A stretch of DNA of 64,000 nt from Alphaproteobacteria bacterium (GTDB lineage: Bacteria > Pseudomonadota > Alphaproteobacteria > Kiloniellales > DSM-21159): positions 1 to 64,000 of the forward strand of contig JAUILQ010000018.1 in assembly GCA_030433005.1 (NCBI GenBank). The letters run 5' to 3'. Position 1 is the stretch's first letter; every line of letters begins with the position of its first letter. The notes beneath the pieces were generated by a model. That model was not told where the DNA came from, searched no databases, and was given only the letters and a program-made list of their open reading frames with translations. The translations under genes and the position numbers were made by a program. Shown piece after piece: positions 20,547 through 30,507 of this stretch.

Positions 20547-21002
20547 TCAACCGCGGCGGCGCACCGAACGGGTCTCGATGCCGGTGACCAGGACGCCGGT
20601 CACCACCTCCTTGCCGAACAGCGCGTTGCCGGCCTTGATCAGCCGCTTCTTCGTGTAGTCCAGGTTATCGCGGTGCTCCTGGACGTAGCGCAGGGCGTAG
20701 AGGCCGTAGAGCTCGGTGATGAAGGCGTCGCGCAGCTCCGGGATGCGCCCCTCCAGCAGGTCGAGCCCCTCGTCGCGGACCTCCAGCTTGACCGCCAGGG
20801 TCAGGTGCTCGGTCACCACGCCCTGCCGGATCAGCGGCACGATGAAGGGCTCCAGCGTGACGTAGCGCGGCGCCGGCGGCGGCGCCTCGGCCGCCTCCTT
20901 GGCCTTGCGCTCCTCCAGGTAGGGCAGCCCGACCTTCCACACGCCGATGCCGCCGCCGCCGAGCAGCAGAATGACGAAGAAGAGGAGCAGCGCGCGTTTC
21001 AT
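20547..21002 (-). CDS. FliL-like flagellar basal-body-associated protein
   Basis: 151 residues with one N-terminal membrane anchor (RALLLFFVILLLGGGGIGVWKV), a charged/Pro linker and a periplasmic domain starting YVTLEPFIVPLI. In FliL this is the segment that precedes the stomatin-like domain. EHLTLAVKLEVRDEG and the long LRDAFITELYGLYALRYVQEH helix also fit FliL, which supports stator function at the flagellar motor. Overall similarity is moderate, so a generic FliL-family membrane protein is the safer name. The chemoreceptor gene lies 75 bases upstream on the same strand, and a CtrA-like box precedes this gene, both consistent with motility. Confidence 0.65.
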   Translation of the reverse strand: MKRALLLFFVILLLGGGGIGVWKVGLPYLEERKAKEAAEAPPPAPRYVTLEPFIVPLIRQGVVTEHLTLAVKLEVRDEGLDLLEGRIPELRDAFITELYGLYALRYVQEHRDNLDYTKKRLIKAGNALFGKEVVTGVLVTGIETRSVRRRG

Positions 21003-21026
21003 GGCCGCGATCCTAGGGCCTCGCCG

Positions 21027-21041
21027 TTAGGTGTCGGTTAA
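21027..21041 (-). promoter_or_regulatory. Candidate CtrA-binding box upstream of the fliL-like gene
   Basis: On the plus strand TTAG-GTGTCGG-TTAA, one mismatch from TTAA-N7-TTAA. It is 25 bases upstream of the ATG of the fliL-like gene. CtrA controls flagellar genes widely in alphaproteobacteria. Confidence 0.5.
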
Positions 21042-21077
21042 CGACGACGTCTCGACTTGAGCCCGCGCGCCGTCCCC

Positions 21078-23147
21078 TCAGGCCGTCCGCACCGCTGCCA
21101 GGAAGCTCGTGACGTCCCGGCGCAGCGTCTCCGACTGCCGAGACAGCTGGTCCGAGGCACCGAGCACTTCGCTCGCCGCGGCCCCGGTTCGGCCCGCGGC
21201 TTCGCTCACCCCGGCAATGCTCGAGGAGATCTCCCGTGTCCCCTTGGCCAGTCCCTGGACACTGCGCGAGATGTCATGGGTCGCCGCCGTCTGCTCCTCG
21301 ACCGCCCCGGCGATCGCCGTCGCGCTTTCGGAGAGGCGCGAGATCACGCCCCGGATGTCGGCCATTGCCGACACCGTGCCATGCGTCGCCTGCTGCATCG
21401 ACGCGATCTGCCGGCCGATCTCCTCGGTCGCCCGCGCCGTCTGGTCGGCCAGGCTCTTGACCTCGGTGGCGACCACGGCGAATCCCTTGCCGGCCTCGCC
21501 GGCGCGCGCCGCCTCGATCGTCGCGTTGAGCGCCAGCAGGTTGGTCTGGGCGGCGATGGCGTTGATGAGGTCGACGACCTCGCCGATCCGCTCTCCTGCC
21601 GAGACCAGATCCTGGACCTTGCCTCCGGCGCGTCCGGCCTCCTCGATCGCGCTCTCGGCCGTCACGCTCGACCCGGCGACCTGGCGGCCGATCTCGTCGA
21701 CCGAGCTCGATAGCTGCTCCATTGCGGCGGCGACGCTCGCCACGAGCTCGGAAGAGTCGGCCGCAGCGCCCGAGACCAGGCGGGCCTGCCCATCGGCCTG
21801 GCCGGCGGCAGCGCTCATCGAGCCGGCGGTCTGACTCATCTGCGACGCCGCCGAGGCGACCGCCTCCAGAACGCCGGCCGCCCCGTCCTCGAAGCGACGA
21901 CAGAGCTGTGCGATGCGCGCCGCCCGCTCGGCCTCGGCCGTCTGCTGGACAGCCTTCTCCTCGGCGAGCCGCTCGGCCTCGAGCGCGTTCCGGCGGAACA
22001 CCTCGACGGCCCGGGCCATCGCTCCGATCTCGTCGCCCCGTTCGGCACAGGGCACATGGAGGTCGTGTCGCCCGTCGGCCAGCTCGACCATGGCTCCGGT
22101 CATGAGCCGGCAAGGCCGCGTGATGCTGCGCACCACCACGACGACGGCCGCGACGGTGCCGGCCAGCAGCGTCAGCACGAGCGCTCCGGACAACAGCAGG
22201 CTCTGCTGCGCCGCGGAGCGGACCTGCGCGATCGTCTCGCTCAGCGCAGCGGCGGCCGCATCCTCCAGCGCCTTCAGACGGTCGATCTTGGCAGTCATGG
22301 CGTCGAACCAGTCGCCCGCCGTTACGTCTCCTGTCCCAGCCCCGTAGCCCGCCGCAAGGGCCACCCGGCGCAGCCGCTCGGCCTCCATGAAGGCTGGTTC
22401 CGCGCGCAGCCTCTCCAGCTGGCGGCGCAGATCCGGGCCTGCGAGCGCCGAGAAGCGGTCGAGAAAGACCTGCTGGGCGGCGATCAGGCCGAGCATGCGG
22501 GTGTGAAGCTGCGGCGCGAAGGCGCCCGCAGCGAAGCCGCTGGCGCCTATCGCCCGCTCGAGGCCGGTGCGCTCCTTGGCCTCGAGCACGGCGGCATAGC
22601 CGACCACCGCGTTCGTTGTCGCCGCGTCGCGGCTGAGCGCCGCGGTTTCGGCGATCAGGCCGATGAGCCCGGCGACGGCTTCACGGTAGCTGGAAACAGC
22701 GGCTTCGACGGTCGACCCTCCGTCATCGACCCGCCGGCGCAGCGTCGTCAGTGCCGAGAGCCCGCTCATGGCGGCGGACGCCTGCTCGGCGAGCGCCGTC
22801 CCGCTCTCTCGCAGCGCGCCGAGCGGTACCGCGGCCTCGCGGACGCGCTCGTCCGTCGCGGCCCGCTGATCGGCCAAGCGCGCCCCGAAGGCCGCATCGC
22901 GGTCGGAGCCGAGGAAGCCGGCAGAGAGGCCCCGCTCCTTCTGAAGTTCGTGGACCAGCCGGCCGATGACCGGGGCGGTGCCGGCGAACTCCCCGAGTTC
23001 GGTCGCGTTGCGCGCGTTGCGCCAGGCGTCCGCGAGGAAGAGCCCGGCGAAGAGGGTGAGGCCGAGCATCGGCAAGAGGGCGGCGAGCGCGATTCGGCGC
23101 CCGACCGGGGCGTCCTTCATGAAGCGTGTCATGGCGAGAGGATCCAA
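21078..23147 (-). CDS. Methyl-accepting chemotaxis protein with a NIT sensor domain
   Basis: 689-residue chemoreceptor. TM1 lies at about residues 18-40. A periplasmic NIT (nitrate/nitrite sensing-like) domain follows, with the hallmark [18 protein letters not shown]2 lies at about 313-338 ([22 protein letters not shown]), then HAMP, then the signalling hairpin containing [31 protein letters not shown]. No CheR-binding pentapeptide is seen at the C-terminus. NIT domains in characterised receptors detect nitrate or nitrite; the ligand here is inferred only. An internal ATG at 23132 is an equally good start. No che genes lie nearby. Confidence 0.92.
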   Translation of the reverse strand: MDPLAMTRFMKDAPVGRRIALAALLPMLGLTLFAGLFLADAWRNARNATELGEFAGTAPVIGRLVHELQKERGLSAGFLGSDRDAAFGARLADQRAATDERVREAAVPLGALRESGTALAEQASAAMSGLSALTTLRRRVDDGGSTVEAAVSSYREAVAGLIGLIAETAALSRDAATTNAVVGYAAVLEAKERTGLERAIGASGFAAGAFAPQLHTRMLGLIAAQQVFLDRFSALAGPDLRRQLERLRAEPAFMEAERLRRVALAAGYGAGTGDVTAGDWFDAMTAKIDRLKALEDAAAAALSETIAQVRSAAQQSLLLSGALVLTLLAGTVAAVVVVVRSITRPCRLMTGAMVELADGRHDLHVPCAERGDEIGAMARAVEVFRRNALEAERLAEEKAVQQTAEAERAARIAQLCRRFEDGAAGVLEAVASAASQMSQTAGSMSAAAGQADGQARLVSGAAADSSELVASVAAAMEQLSSSVDEIGRQVAGSSVTAESAIEEAGRAGGKVQDLVSAGERIGEVVDLINAIAAQTNLLALNATIEAARAGEAGKGFAVVATEVKSLADQTARATEEIGRQIASMQQATHGTVSAMADIRGVISRLSESATAIAGAVEEQTAATHDISRSVQGLAKGTREISSSIAGVSEAAGRTGAAASEVLGASDQLSRQSETLRRDVTSFLAAVRTA

Positions 23148-23236
23148 TTTCCTACCTGGAAGCCTGGATCTAGCGCCTCCGCGCGGCCGTCGATTTGATG
23201 TGGCGCAACTCGTTCGGCCGTCGGTCGCCCGGGCGC

Positions 23237-24235
23237 TCAGAAATGCGTCCAGCCCCGGCTCTCAAGCGGCAGCGGCCGACCATTGCCATCGACGACATGA
23301 ACGGCGCCGGCGTCTGTGCCCGGCTGCGCGTCGGCGACCCGGCCGACGCGGGTCAGCGGCAGCCCAAGGCGTGCCGAGAGCGCGTCGACCTCGGCCACGC
23401 GGGAAGCGGCGGCCCCGAACAGCAGCTCGTAGTCGTCGCCGCCGGTCAGCACCGAGGTCAGCAGGTCAGGCCGCTCGGCCAGCGCCGCGCGTGCGGCCGG
23501 CGAGAGCGGCACGGCGGACGCCTCGATCTCCAGGTCCAGGCGTGATTCCTCGGCCAGATGAGCCGCGTCCGCGACCAGGCCGTCGGAGATGTCGAGACAG
23601 CCGCTGGCCAGGCCGAGCAGAGCCGGCCCCAGGACCGTCCGTGGCTGCGGCAGGCGGTAGCGGTCCGCCAGGAAGGCCGAGGCCTCGCCATCGAGGCCCG
23701 GCAGCTCGCCCTGCAGCGCCTTCAGGCCGAGTGCGGCGTCGCCGATCGTGCCCGAGACGTAGAGCAGATCGCCGGGCGCCAGGGTGGCGCGCTCCAGCGC
23801 GCGGCCGGCGGGCACCGCGCCGAACGCCGTCAGGCTGAGCGAGGTCGGGCCGGGCGTCCGGGTCGTGTCGCCGCCGAGCAGCGTCACGCCGTAGGTCCGC
23901 TGTTCCTCGGCGAGGCCCGCCACGAAGCCCTCCAGCCAGGCGTCGTCGATGTCCGGCCCGAAGCAGGCCGCCAGCAGGTAGCCGCGCGGCGCGGCGCCCA
24001 TGGCCGCCAGGTCCGAGAGATTCACCCGCAGCAGCTTGCGCGCCACGCTCTCGGGCGGGTCGCCGGCCAAGTAGTGCACGCCCTCGACCATGGCGTCGAC
24101 CGTGACGACGCTCTCCTCGCCGGGCGCCAGCACGACTCGCGCGCCGTCGTTGCGCAGGGAATAGGTGCCCGGCGCGTCCCCGGCCAGCGGCCGGAACAGC
24201 TCGGCGATCAGGGTGAACTCACCGCGCATGGACAA
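23237..24235 (-). CDS. thiL: Thiamine-monophosphate kinase
   Basis: 332-residue PurM/ThiL-fold enzyme that phosphorylates thiamine monophosphate to thiamine diphosphate. Motifs include [13 protein letters not shown] at the start, NDGARVVL for the first metal/ATP loop, VEGVHYL, the [16 protein letters not shown] helix and LLGGDTTR. The C-terminal half has [14 protein letters not shown] and [10 protein letters not shown]. It ends the rib-nusB operon, 63 bases after nusB, a classic alphaproteobacterial arrangement. A second ATG at 24229 is a possible start. Confidence 0.96.
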   Translation of the reverse strand: MSMRGEFTLIAELFRPLAGDAPGTYSLRNDGARVVLAPGEESVVTVDAMVEGVHYLAGDPPESVARKLLRVNLSDLAAMGAAPRGYLLAACFGPDIDDAWLEGFVAGLAEEQRTYGVTLLGGDTTRTPGPTSLSLTAFGAVPAGRALERATLAPGDLLYVSGTIGDAALGLKALQGELPGLDGEASAFLADRYRLPQPRTVLGPALLGLASGCLDISDGLVADAAHLAEESRLDLEIEASAVPLSPAARAALAERPDLLTSVLTGGDDYELLFGAAASRVAEVDALSARLGLPLTRVGRVADAQPGTDAGAVHVVDGNGRPLPLESRGWTHF

Positions 24236-24298
24236 GGCTCCGCGCGCTCTGGACGGACCGACCAGCGGCCGGGCTGCCGTTTGCTGACCGGGGTTCGG

Positions 24299-24850
24299 CT
24301 ACTGTCCGAACTCCTCTTCGCGCAGCGAGCGGGCCAGGCGATCGAGCATGCCGTTGGCCATCGCCGGCTCCTTGCCGAAGAAGAAGTCGTGGGCGATGGC
24401 GACGTACTCGGCGATGATCGCGCGCGCCGGCACCTCTAGCTTGTAGCTCAGCTCGTAGAGCCCGGCGCGCAGCAGCACCTTGAGCAGGGTGTCGAGCCGC
24501 TCGACGCTCCATTCCTCGTCGACCACGGCGGAGAGCATGTCGTCGAGCTCGCCGCGGCGGGCGTGGGTCTCGCGCACCAGCTCGGCGAACAGCGCCTGGT
24601 CGAGCTCGCCGAGCCGCTGGCCATCGATCTCCTCCGCGACGCGGTGCTGCAAGAACTCCATGACCACGGCGTCGGGCGCGATGCCGGCGATCTCGATCTG
24701 GTAGAGCGCTTGCACGGCAGCGAGGCGCGAAGCCCGGCGCTTGCCGCCGCCCGGCTTCGCCTTGCCCTTGCGCCTCGGCTTGCCGGCGGCGGGGGCCGCA
24801 GGCATGCCTTCTTCGCCTGCGGCATCCTTGTCGTTCGCGGGATCGGCCAT
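24299..24850 (-). CDS. nusB: Transcription antitermination factor NusB
   Basis: RNA-binding antitermination factor of 183 residues, acting with NusE in rRNA transcription. The all-helical fold begins with RRASRLAAVQALYQIEI, with the Arg-rich boxA-binding start. The C-terminal RAGLYELSYKLEVPARAIIAEYVAIAHDFF is diagnostic. About 35 residues of Lys/Pro/Ala-rich extension precede the domain. Four bases separate its start from the ribH stop. Confidence 0.96.
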   Translation of the reverse strand: MADPANDKDAAGEEGMPAAPAAGKPRRKGKAKPGGGKRRASRLAAVQALYQIEIAGIAPDAVVMEFLQHRVAEEIDGQRLGELDQALFAELVRETHARRGELDDMLSAVVDEEWSVERLDTLLKVLLRAGLYELSYKLEVPARAIIAEYVAIAHDFFFGKEPAMANGMLDRLARSLREEEFGQ

Positions 24851-24853
24851 GGC

Positions 24854-25321
24854 TCAGCGCGGGAACAGGTGGAAGTGGCGCTTCAGCTCGATCATGTCGA
24901 GGCAGGCCTGGGCGGCGTCGCCGCCCTTGTTCTTGCGGTCGGTGGCGGCCCGGGCCCAGGCCTGCTCGGCGTTCTCCACCGTCAGGATGCCGTAGCCGAG
25001 CGCCAGGGCGTACTGGGTCGAGAGGTCGGCCAGCTTGCGCGCGCTCTCGCCGCAGACGTAGTCGTAATGCGTGGTCTCGCCGCGGATCACGCAGCCGAGC
25101 GCGATGTAGCCGTCGAAGCGGCGGCGGCCGGCGTAGAAGTCCATCGAGCGCACGGCGTAGGTGATCGCCGCCGGAATCTCGAAGGCGCCGGGCACCGCGA
25201 AGCGCTCGAAGCTGGCACCGGCAGCCTCGAGCGCGCCGGTCGCGCCCTTCACCAGTTCGTCGGCGATGTCCTCGTAGAAGCGGGCCTCGACGATCATCAC
25301 GTGCGGGGCATCGGTCATCAA
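24854..25321 (-). CDS. ribH: 6,7-dimethyl-8-ribityllumazine synthase
   Basis: 155 residues. It condenses 5-amino-6-ribitylamino-uracil with dihydroxybutanone phosphate in riboflavin synthesis. Seen are the substrate-binding EARFYEDIADELVKGA, the VPGAFEIPAAITYA loop, ALGCVIRGETTHYDYVC with the catalytic histidine, and YGILTVENAEQAWARA. The length is normal for the family. The ATG overlaps the ribBX stop (ATGA), so the genes are coupled. Confidence 0.97.
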   Translation of the reverse strand: MMTDAPHVMIVEARFYEDIADELVKGATGALEAAGASFERFAVPGAFEIPAAITYAVRSMDFYAGRRRFDGYIALGCVIRGETTHYDYVCGESARKLADLSTQYALALGYGILTVENAEQAWARAATDRKNKGGDAAQACLDMIELKRHFHLFPR

Positions 25322-26556
25322 AGGTCTTCCTGGGGTGTGAGCGGGCGCTGGCCGACGACGCGCAGGCCGTAGCCGTCGACGCCGACGATGGTGTGGCGGG
25401 TGTTGTGCAGCAGGACCATGTCGCGCACGCCGAGGTCGAGCAGGATCTGCGCGCCCTCGCCGTAGTCGCGCAAGGGGCTCGAGGCGTGGGCGCCCACGGC
25501 CTGCACGCCCTCGTCCGCCTCGCCGTCCTCGGGCTCGCCGCGCCGCTGGCGCAGGGCCTCGGCCAGCGACTGCGGGCTGGGGTCGCGGATCAGCACGACG
25601 ACGCCGCGGCCCTCATCGCCGACCACGCGCAGCGCTTCCTGCAGCTCGCCGCCCCGGCCGAGCGCGCGGTCGCCCAGCACGTCGTCGAGCACCGAGAGGG
25701 CGTGGACGCGCACCGGCACCGGCTGGCCGTCGTCGATCGGTCCCTTGGACAGGGCGACGTGCTCGGCGCCGGTCACGACGTTGCGGTAGAGGGTCATGCG
25801 GAAGCGGCCGCCGTGGCGCGAGTCGAGCTCGCCCTCCTCGATCCGCTCGACGATCTTGTCGTAGCGCCGCCGGTAGGCGATCAGGTCGGCGATGGTCGCC
25901 AGCTTCAGGCCGTGGCGCTGGGCGAAGGCGATCAGGTCGTCGCGCCGCGCCATTGTGCCGTCGTCGTTCATGATCTCGCAGATCACGGCCGAAGGATTGA
26001 GCCCGGCCAGGCGCGCCAGGTCGACGCCGGCCTCGGTATGGCCGGTGCGCACCAGCACGCCGCCCTCGCGCGCCATCAGCGGGAAGACGTGGCCGGGAAT
26101 CGCGATGTCGTCGGGCCCGCTCTCGGGGTCGATGGCCACGGCGACGGTGCGCGCCCGGTCCGGCGCGGAGATGCCCGTGGTGACGCCCTCCTTGGCCTCG
26201 ATGGAGACCGTGAAGGCGGTCGAGTGGCGGCTCTCGTTCTTGCGCGCCATCATCGGCAGGCCGAGCTGCTCGATGCGCTGGCGGGTCATCGCCAGGCAGA
26301 TCAGGCCGCGGCCGTGCATCGCCATGAAGTTGATCGCCGCCGGCGTGCACATCTGCGCCGGGATCACGAGATCGCCCTCGTTCTCGCGGTCCTCGTCGTC
26401 GACCAGCACGAACATGCGGCCGTTGCGCGCCTCCTCGATGACCTCCTCGATCGGCGAGACGAGCTCGCGGAAGGTCAGGCGCCAGGGCTCGTCGGAGCGC
26501 TCGTCGGCGACGCCCGCGGCCGCCCCGGCGGCGCTGCCCTGATCGGATCCGGCCAT
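25318..26556 (-). CDS. ribB: 3,4-dihydroxy-2-butanone-4-phosphate synthase with a degenerate GTP cyclohydrolase II domain (RibBX)
   Basis: 412 residues. The N-terminal domain (about 28-235) is an intact RibB: VDDEDRENEGDLVIPA, the TGIS loop, GHTEAGVDLARLAGL and CEIMNDDGTMAR. The C-terminal domain resembles GTP cyclohydrolase II, but all three zinc cysteines are gone. The region corresponding to the usual CLTGD...LRCDCG runs from H285 to L305, with Ser288, Leu299 and Arg301 at the Cys positions. It therefore should not hydrolyse GTP. Such RibBX proteins are known in Proteobacteria. A separate RibA would be needed elsewhere in the genome. Operon with ribE upstream (3-base gap) and ribH downstream. 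Confidence 0.93.
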   Translation of the reverse strand: MAGSDQGSAAGAAAGVADERSDEPWRLTFRELVSPIEEVIEEARNGRMFVLVDDEDRENEGDLVIPAQMCTPAAINFMAMHGRGLICLAMTRQRIEQLGLPMMARKNESRHSTAFTVSIEAKEGVTTGISAPDRARTVAVAIDPESGPDDIAIPGHVFPLMAREGGVLVRTGHTEAGVDLARLAGLNPSAVICEIMNDDGTMARRDDLIAFAQRHGLKLATIADLIAYRRRYDKIVERIEEGELDSRHGGRFRMTLYRNVVTGAEHVALSKGPIDDGQPVPVRVHALSVLDDVLGDRALGRGGELQEALRVVGDEGRGVVVLIRDPSPQSLAEALRQRRGEPEDGEADEGVQAVGAHASSPLRDYGEGAQILLDLGVRDMVLLHNTRHTIVGVDGYGLRVVGQRPLTPQEDL

Positions 26557-26559
26557 GGC

Positions 26560-27201
26560 TCAGGCCCCCGCCTGGAGCTGGGCGGGCAGCAGCCGGGCGA
26601 CGTAGCGCGCGATCAGGTCGATCTCGAAGTTCACCCGCTGGCCCGGCCGGTAGCTGCCGAAGGTCGTGACCTCGGCGGTGTGCGGGATGACGTTGCAGCC
26701 GAAGACGACGCGGCCGCCGTCCTGCTCGAGCTCGTTGACGGTCAGCGAGACGCCGTCGAGCGCGACCGAGCCCTTGGGCGCGAGGTAGCGGCCGATCGCC
26801 GCCGGCACGGCGAAGCGGTAGCGCAGGGAGTCGCCCTCGGGGCCGATGTCCAGCACCTGCGCCAGGCCGTCGACGTGGCCGGAGACCAGATGGCCGCCGA
26901 GCTCGTCGCCGAGCCGGAGCGAGCGCTCAAGGTTGACCGGCGTGCCGACCTGCCAGTCGCCGATCGCGGTCTTCGAGCGGGTCTCCGCCGAGGCGTCGAC
27001 GGCGAACCAGCCACCGCGGCCGGCTCCCGATTCCCCATCGGCCCCTTTGTCGACGACGGTCAGGCAGCAGCCGTTGCAGGCGACCGAGGCGCCGAGCTCG
27101 AGCGACGCCGTGTCGTAGGCGGTCTCGATTTCGATGCGCAGGTCGCCGCGCTGATCCAGCGCGCGCACCCGGCCGCGGTCTGTGACGATCCCTGTGAACA
27201 T
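26560..27201 (-). CDS. ribE: Riboflavin synthase, alpha subunit
   Basis: 213 residues, converting two molecules of dimethylribityllumazine into riboflavin. Both lumazine-binding repeats are visible: MFTGIVTDRGRV with SVACNGCCLTVVD, then GHLVSGHVDGLAQ with SVALDGVSLTVNELE. Length and order are normal. First gene of the ribE-ribBX-ribH-nusB-thiL operon. ribD, its usual upstream neighbour in alphaproteobacteria, is absent here. I see no FMN riboswitch upstream. Confidence 0.96.
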   Translation of the reverse strand: MFTGIVTDRGRVRALDQRGDLRIEIETAYDTASLELGASVACNGCCLTVVDKGADGESGAGRGGWFAVDASAETRSKTAIGDWQVGTPVNLERSLRLGDELGGHLVSGHVDGLAQVLDIGPEGDSLRYRFAVPAAIGRYLAPKGSVALDGVSLTVNELEQDGGRVVFGCNVIPHTAEVTTFGSYRPGQRVNFEIDLIARYVARLLPAQLQAGA

Positions 27202-27274
27202 GCCGGTTAGCTAGGACGTTCGGCGCTTTGTGTCCAGCGGACTGTCGCCGCGGACTGCCCGGTGGCGGTGCGGC

Positions 27275-28126
27275 TCAGGTCTGCAGGAAGCGCTGCCCGG
27301 CGCCTTCGAGCACCAGCGCGGTCAGGCGGCCGCTCATGTAGGCGCCGGTGTCGACGCCGATCCGCGTGCCGGTCGCCTCCGGCCGCCTGGCCGGCGTATG
27401 GCCGTGCACCACGACCTGCTCCGCACCGATCGTGTCGGACAGGAAGGGCTCGCGGATGTTCATCATCTCCTCGGGATCCTGCTCGGCGAGCGGCACCCCC
27501 GGGCGCAGCCCGGCGTGGACGAAGAGGTAGTCGCCGGCGCGGTGGTGGACCTTGGTGGAGTCGAGGAAGCGGCGGTGGCTGTCGGGCAGCGCCTGCTCCA
27601 GGCGCGCGGCCAGTCCGGCCCAGTCGTCGCCGGCCTCGGCGGCGGCCCGGCGCCGCGCCCGCTTGCCGGCCGGCGGCGCCTCGGCCGCGCTCGCCTCGTC
27701 CCCCCTGGCCGCTGCCTGGCCGAAACCGACGCCGTAGCTGAACAGCGTCGCCGCCCCGCCCAGGTCGAACCACATCCGCCCGCTCTCGGGCAGAGTCAGG
27801 AAGCGGCGCATCATCTCGTCGTGGTTGCCGCGCAGGTAGACCTTCCCGGCTTCCGGCCAGGGGTCGCCGGCGAGCAGCTCGATGACCTCGCGCGACTGCA
27901 TGCCGCGATCGACGTAGTCGCCGAGGAATAGCAGCGTGAAGGCGGTGCCGGCCGGCGCCTTCTCGGCGTCCTCGCGGATCTGGGCGAGCAGGTCCTGGAG
28001 CAGGTCGAAGCGGCCGTGGACGTCGCCGATCGCGTAGAGCCGCTCGCCGTCCGGCAGGCGCGGCTCGTCCGGCCGGTCCGGGCGCGGCGTGCCGGCGAAG
28101 AGCCGGGAGAGAATCCGTCTGACCAT
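27275..28126 (-). CDS. PPP-family metallophosphatase (serine/threonine phosphatase-like)
   Basis: 283 residues with the full PPP signature: GDVHGRFDLLQDLL, GDYVDRGMQSREVIELL, LRGNHDEMMRRF and VVHGHTPA, which bind two metals. A low-complexity Ala/Arg segment (about 150-175) is inserted mid-domain. Protein phosphatase and diadenosine tetraphosphatase activities both occur in this family. Its position next to cysNC and a polysaccharide locus is suggestive of a role there, but that is inference. The ATG at 28126 (MVRRILSRLF) was chosen; the open frame further upstream is antisense to cysNC. Confidence 0.88.
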   Translation of the reverse strand: MVRRILSRLFAGTPRPDRPDEPRLPDGERLYAIGDVHGRFDLLQDLLAQIREDAEKAPAGTAFTLLFLGDYVDRGMQSREVIELLAGDPWPEAGKVYLRGNHDEMMRRFLTLPESGRMWFDLGGAATLFSYGVGFGQAAARGDEASAAEAPPAGKRARRRAAAEAGDDWAGLAARLEQALPDSHRRFLDSTKVHHRAGDYLFVHAGLRPGVPLAEQDPEEMMNIREPFLSDTIGAEQVVVHGHTPARRPEATGTRIGVDTGAYMSGRLTALVLEGAGQRFLQT

Positions 28127-28366
28127 CCGTGCCGTCCCCAAGTCGGCGTCCCGGGCACAACCGTCGGGCGGGCGAGAACGCACGCAAGGCGCGCAACGCC
28201 GACGCCTGGCTCGCGCCGCGGCGGCGGCATCTTCGGCCCCAGGGCCGAGCGATGCAATGGGCGATGCGCGGGCGGGGCAGCGGAGCGCCGCGATCGTTAA
28301 CGTTTTGGCAAGCGCCGCGGCCCGAAACTGCAGGCATCCACGACCAGGTATGTCCAGGACCACGCC

Positions 28367-28573
28367 ATGCACGACCGCAGCCTGCACGCTCCCCGACCCG
28401 ACGGCCTTCAGGCTCCCGCCCGCGGCGACTGGAGCCCGGCGCGCCGCCTGGCGGTCGTCGCGGGCCTGGCGGCGGCGAGTTGGGCCGGCGTTGCCGGCCT
28501 GGTGCTCGGCGCGTTCGAGCTGGCCGAGGTCGAGGCCCGCTACGGCCTGCTGCAGCGCATCCCCTTCGTCTGA
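28367..28573 (+). CDS. Hypothetical small membrane protein
   Basis: 68 residues, not recognised. It has a basic/Pro N-terminus, one hydrophobic helix at about residues 29-50 (LAVVAGLAAASWAGVAGLVL) and a short amphipathic tail ending QRIPFV. An AGGA 7 bases upstream of the ATG is an acceptable ribosome-binding site. It is the only candidate gene in a 473-base gap between the divergent phosphatase and the convergent cysNC. It may be real, but with only composition and position as support the call is tentative. Confidence 0.4.
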   Translation: MHDRSLHAPRPDGLQAPARGDWSPARRLAVVAGLAAASWAGVAGLVLGAFELAEVEARYGLLQRIPFV

Positions 28574-28599
28574 GACCCCAGGGCGCCCGCCCGCGCCCC

Positions 28600-30507
28600 T
28601 CAGCCCTCGTCGAGAAGCCGCTCGACTATGCGGTTCGCCGCGTCCTCGGCGCTTTCGCGCGCGGTCTCGACGTGCAGTTCGGCGGCCTCGGGCGGCTCGT
28701 AGGGGCTGTCGACGCCGGTGAAGTTGGCGAGCTGGCCGGCGTAGGCCTTCTTGTAAAGCCCCTTGGGGTCGCGCTGCCGGCAGACTTCGAGCGGCGTGTC
28801 GACCCAGACCTCCAGGAAGTCGTCGCCCATCAGCTCGCGCGCCATGCGCCGCTCGGCGCGGAACGGCGAGATGAAGGAGACCAGCACGATCAGCCCGGCA
28901 TCGGCCATCAGCCGCGCCACCTCGGCGACGCGGCGGATATTCTCGACGCGGTCGGCGTCGGTGAAGCCGAGATCGCGGTTGAGGCCGTGGCGCACGTTGT
29001 CGCCGTCGAGCAGGAAGGTGTGGCGGCCCTCGGCGTGCAGCCGCTTCTCGACCAGGTTGGCGATGGTCGACTTGCCGGAGCCCGACAGGCCGGTGAACCA
29101 GAGCACCCGCGGGTGCTGGCCGAGCGACGCGGCGCGCGCCGCCTTGTCGACCTCGACCGCCTGCCAATGCACGTTTGTGGCGCGGCGCAGGCCGTGGCGG
29201 ATCACGCCGGCGCCCAGGGTCGCGTTGGAGAAGCGGTCGATAAGCAGGAAGGCGCCGGTGCGCGCGTTGGCCTCGTAGGGGTCGAAGGCGAGCGGCTGGC
29301 CGGTCGACAGCTTGACGAAGCCGATGTCGTTGAGCGCCAGGGTCTTGGCCGCCAGGTGCTCGCCGCTCTCGACGTCCATCCGGTGCGAGATCTCGGTGAT
29401 CCAGACCGGCAGCGTGCGGGTGCCGCACTTGATCAGGTACTCGCGGCCGGACAGCAGCTCGGCGTCGGCCATCCAGATCAGGTGCGCGGCGAACTGGTCG
29501 GCGACCTCCGGCCGGTCGTCGGCGGCGGCCAGCACCTCGCCGCGCGAGATGTCGATCTCGTCCTCCAGCGTCAGGGTCACGGCCTCGCCGGCCTCGGCGC
29601 TGTCGCGGTCGCCCTCGGGCGCGGCGATGCGGGCGATCCGGCTGCTCCGGCCCGAGAGCGCCGCGACCACCGGGTCGCCGGGCCGGACGCGGCCGCCGGC
29701 GATCGTGCCCTGGTAGCCGCGGAACGCGGAGTCCGGCCGGCAGACCAGCTGCACGGCCATGCGGAACGGCCGCTCGGCCTCGCGGTGCGGCACCTCGAGC
29801 GTCTCCAGCAGCTCGAGCAGGCTCGGCCCCTCGAACCAGGCGAGGCGCTCGCCGCGCGCCGCGACGTTGTCGCCGAGCAGCGCCGAGACCGGGATCGCCC
29901 GGCAGGACTCGAAGCCGGCGGCGTGGCGCGCCAAGTCCGCCTCGATCTCGCGAAAGCGCTCTTCGGAGAAGTCGACCAGGTCGATCTTGTTGACCGCCAG
30001 CACGGCGTGGCGCACGCCCAGCAACTGGGCGACCGTCAGGTGGCGCCGGGTCTGCTCCGAGACGCCCTTGCGCGCGTCGACGACCAGCACCGCCAGCTCC
30101 GAGACCGAGGCGGCAACCGCCATGTTGCGGGTGTACTGGGCGTGGCCCGGGGCGTCGGCAACGATGAACTTGCGCCGCGGCGTCGCGAAGTAGCGGTAGG
30201 CGACGTCGATGGTGATGCCCTGCTCGCGCTCGGCCTCCAGGCCGTCGAGCAGCAACGCCAGGTCTGGCAGCTCGCCGGTCGTGCCGAACTTCCTCGAATC
30301 GCGCACCACGGCGGCCATCTGGTCGTCGAACACCGAGCCGGAATCGAGCAGCAGCCGGCCGATCAGCGACGACTTGCCGTCGTCGACGCTGCCGCAGGTC
30401 AGGAAGCGCAGGATCGACTTCTCCGGCGCCGCCTCGGAAGCCGGCACCTCCGGACCCTCCCGAGTCTCCGCGCCCCCGCCCTGCTCGAGGCTCTCGTCCT
30501 GGGTCAT
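28600..30507 (-). CDS. cysNC: Bifunctional sulfate adenylyltransferase subunit 1 / APS kinase
   Basis: 635 residues. The CysN half (about 1-430) is an EF-Tu-like GTPase: [27 protein letters not shown], and NKIDLVDF. The CysC half has the P-loop [29 protein letters not shown] and [15 protein letters not shown]. Together with CysD it makes APS and then PAPS. The ATG shares one base with the cysD stop (TGATG). Serves sulfate assimilation or sulfation; no cysH/cysI reductase genes and no recognised sulfotransferase are in the window. Confidence 0.97.
   Translation of the reverse strand: MTQDESLEQGGGAETREGPEVPASEAAPEKSILRFLTCGSVDDGKSSLIGRLLLDSGSVFDDQMAAVVRDSRKFGTTGELPDLALLLDGLEAEREQGITIDVAYRYFATPRRKFIVADAPGHAQYTRNMAVAASVSELAVLVVDARKGVSEQTRRHLTVAQLLGVRHAVLAVNKIDLVDFSEERFREIEADLARHAAGFESCRAIPVSALLGDNVAARGERLAWFEGPSLLELLETLEVPHREAERPFRMAVQLVCRPDSAFRGYQGTIAGGRVRPGDPVVAALSGRSSRIARIAAPEGDRDSAEAGEAVTLTLEDEIDISRGEVLAAADDRPEVADQFAAHLIWMADAELLSGREYLIKCGTRTLPVWITEISHRMDVESGEHLAAKTLALNDIGFVKLSTGQPLAFDPYEANARTGAFLLIDRFSNATLGAGVIRHGLRRATNVHWQAVEVDKAARAASLGQHPRVLWFTGLSGSGKSTIANLVEKRLHAEGRHTFLLDGDNVRHGLNRDLGFTDADRVENIRRVAEVARLMADAGLIVLVSFISPFRAERRMARELMGDDFLEVWVDTPLEVCRQRDPKGLYKKAYAGQLANFTGVDSPYEPPEAAELHVETARESAEDAANRIVERLLDEG

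Noticed and set aside
27202-27274. FMN riboswitch upstream of ribE
   Set aside because: The short leader lacks the conserved RFN elements.
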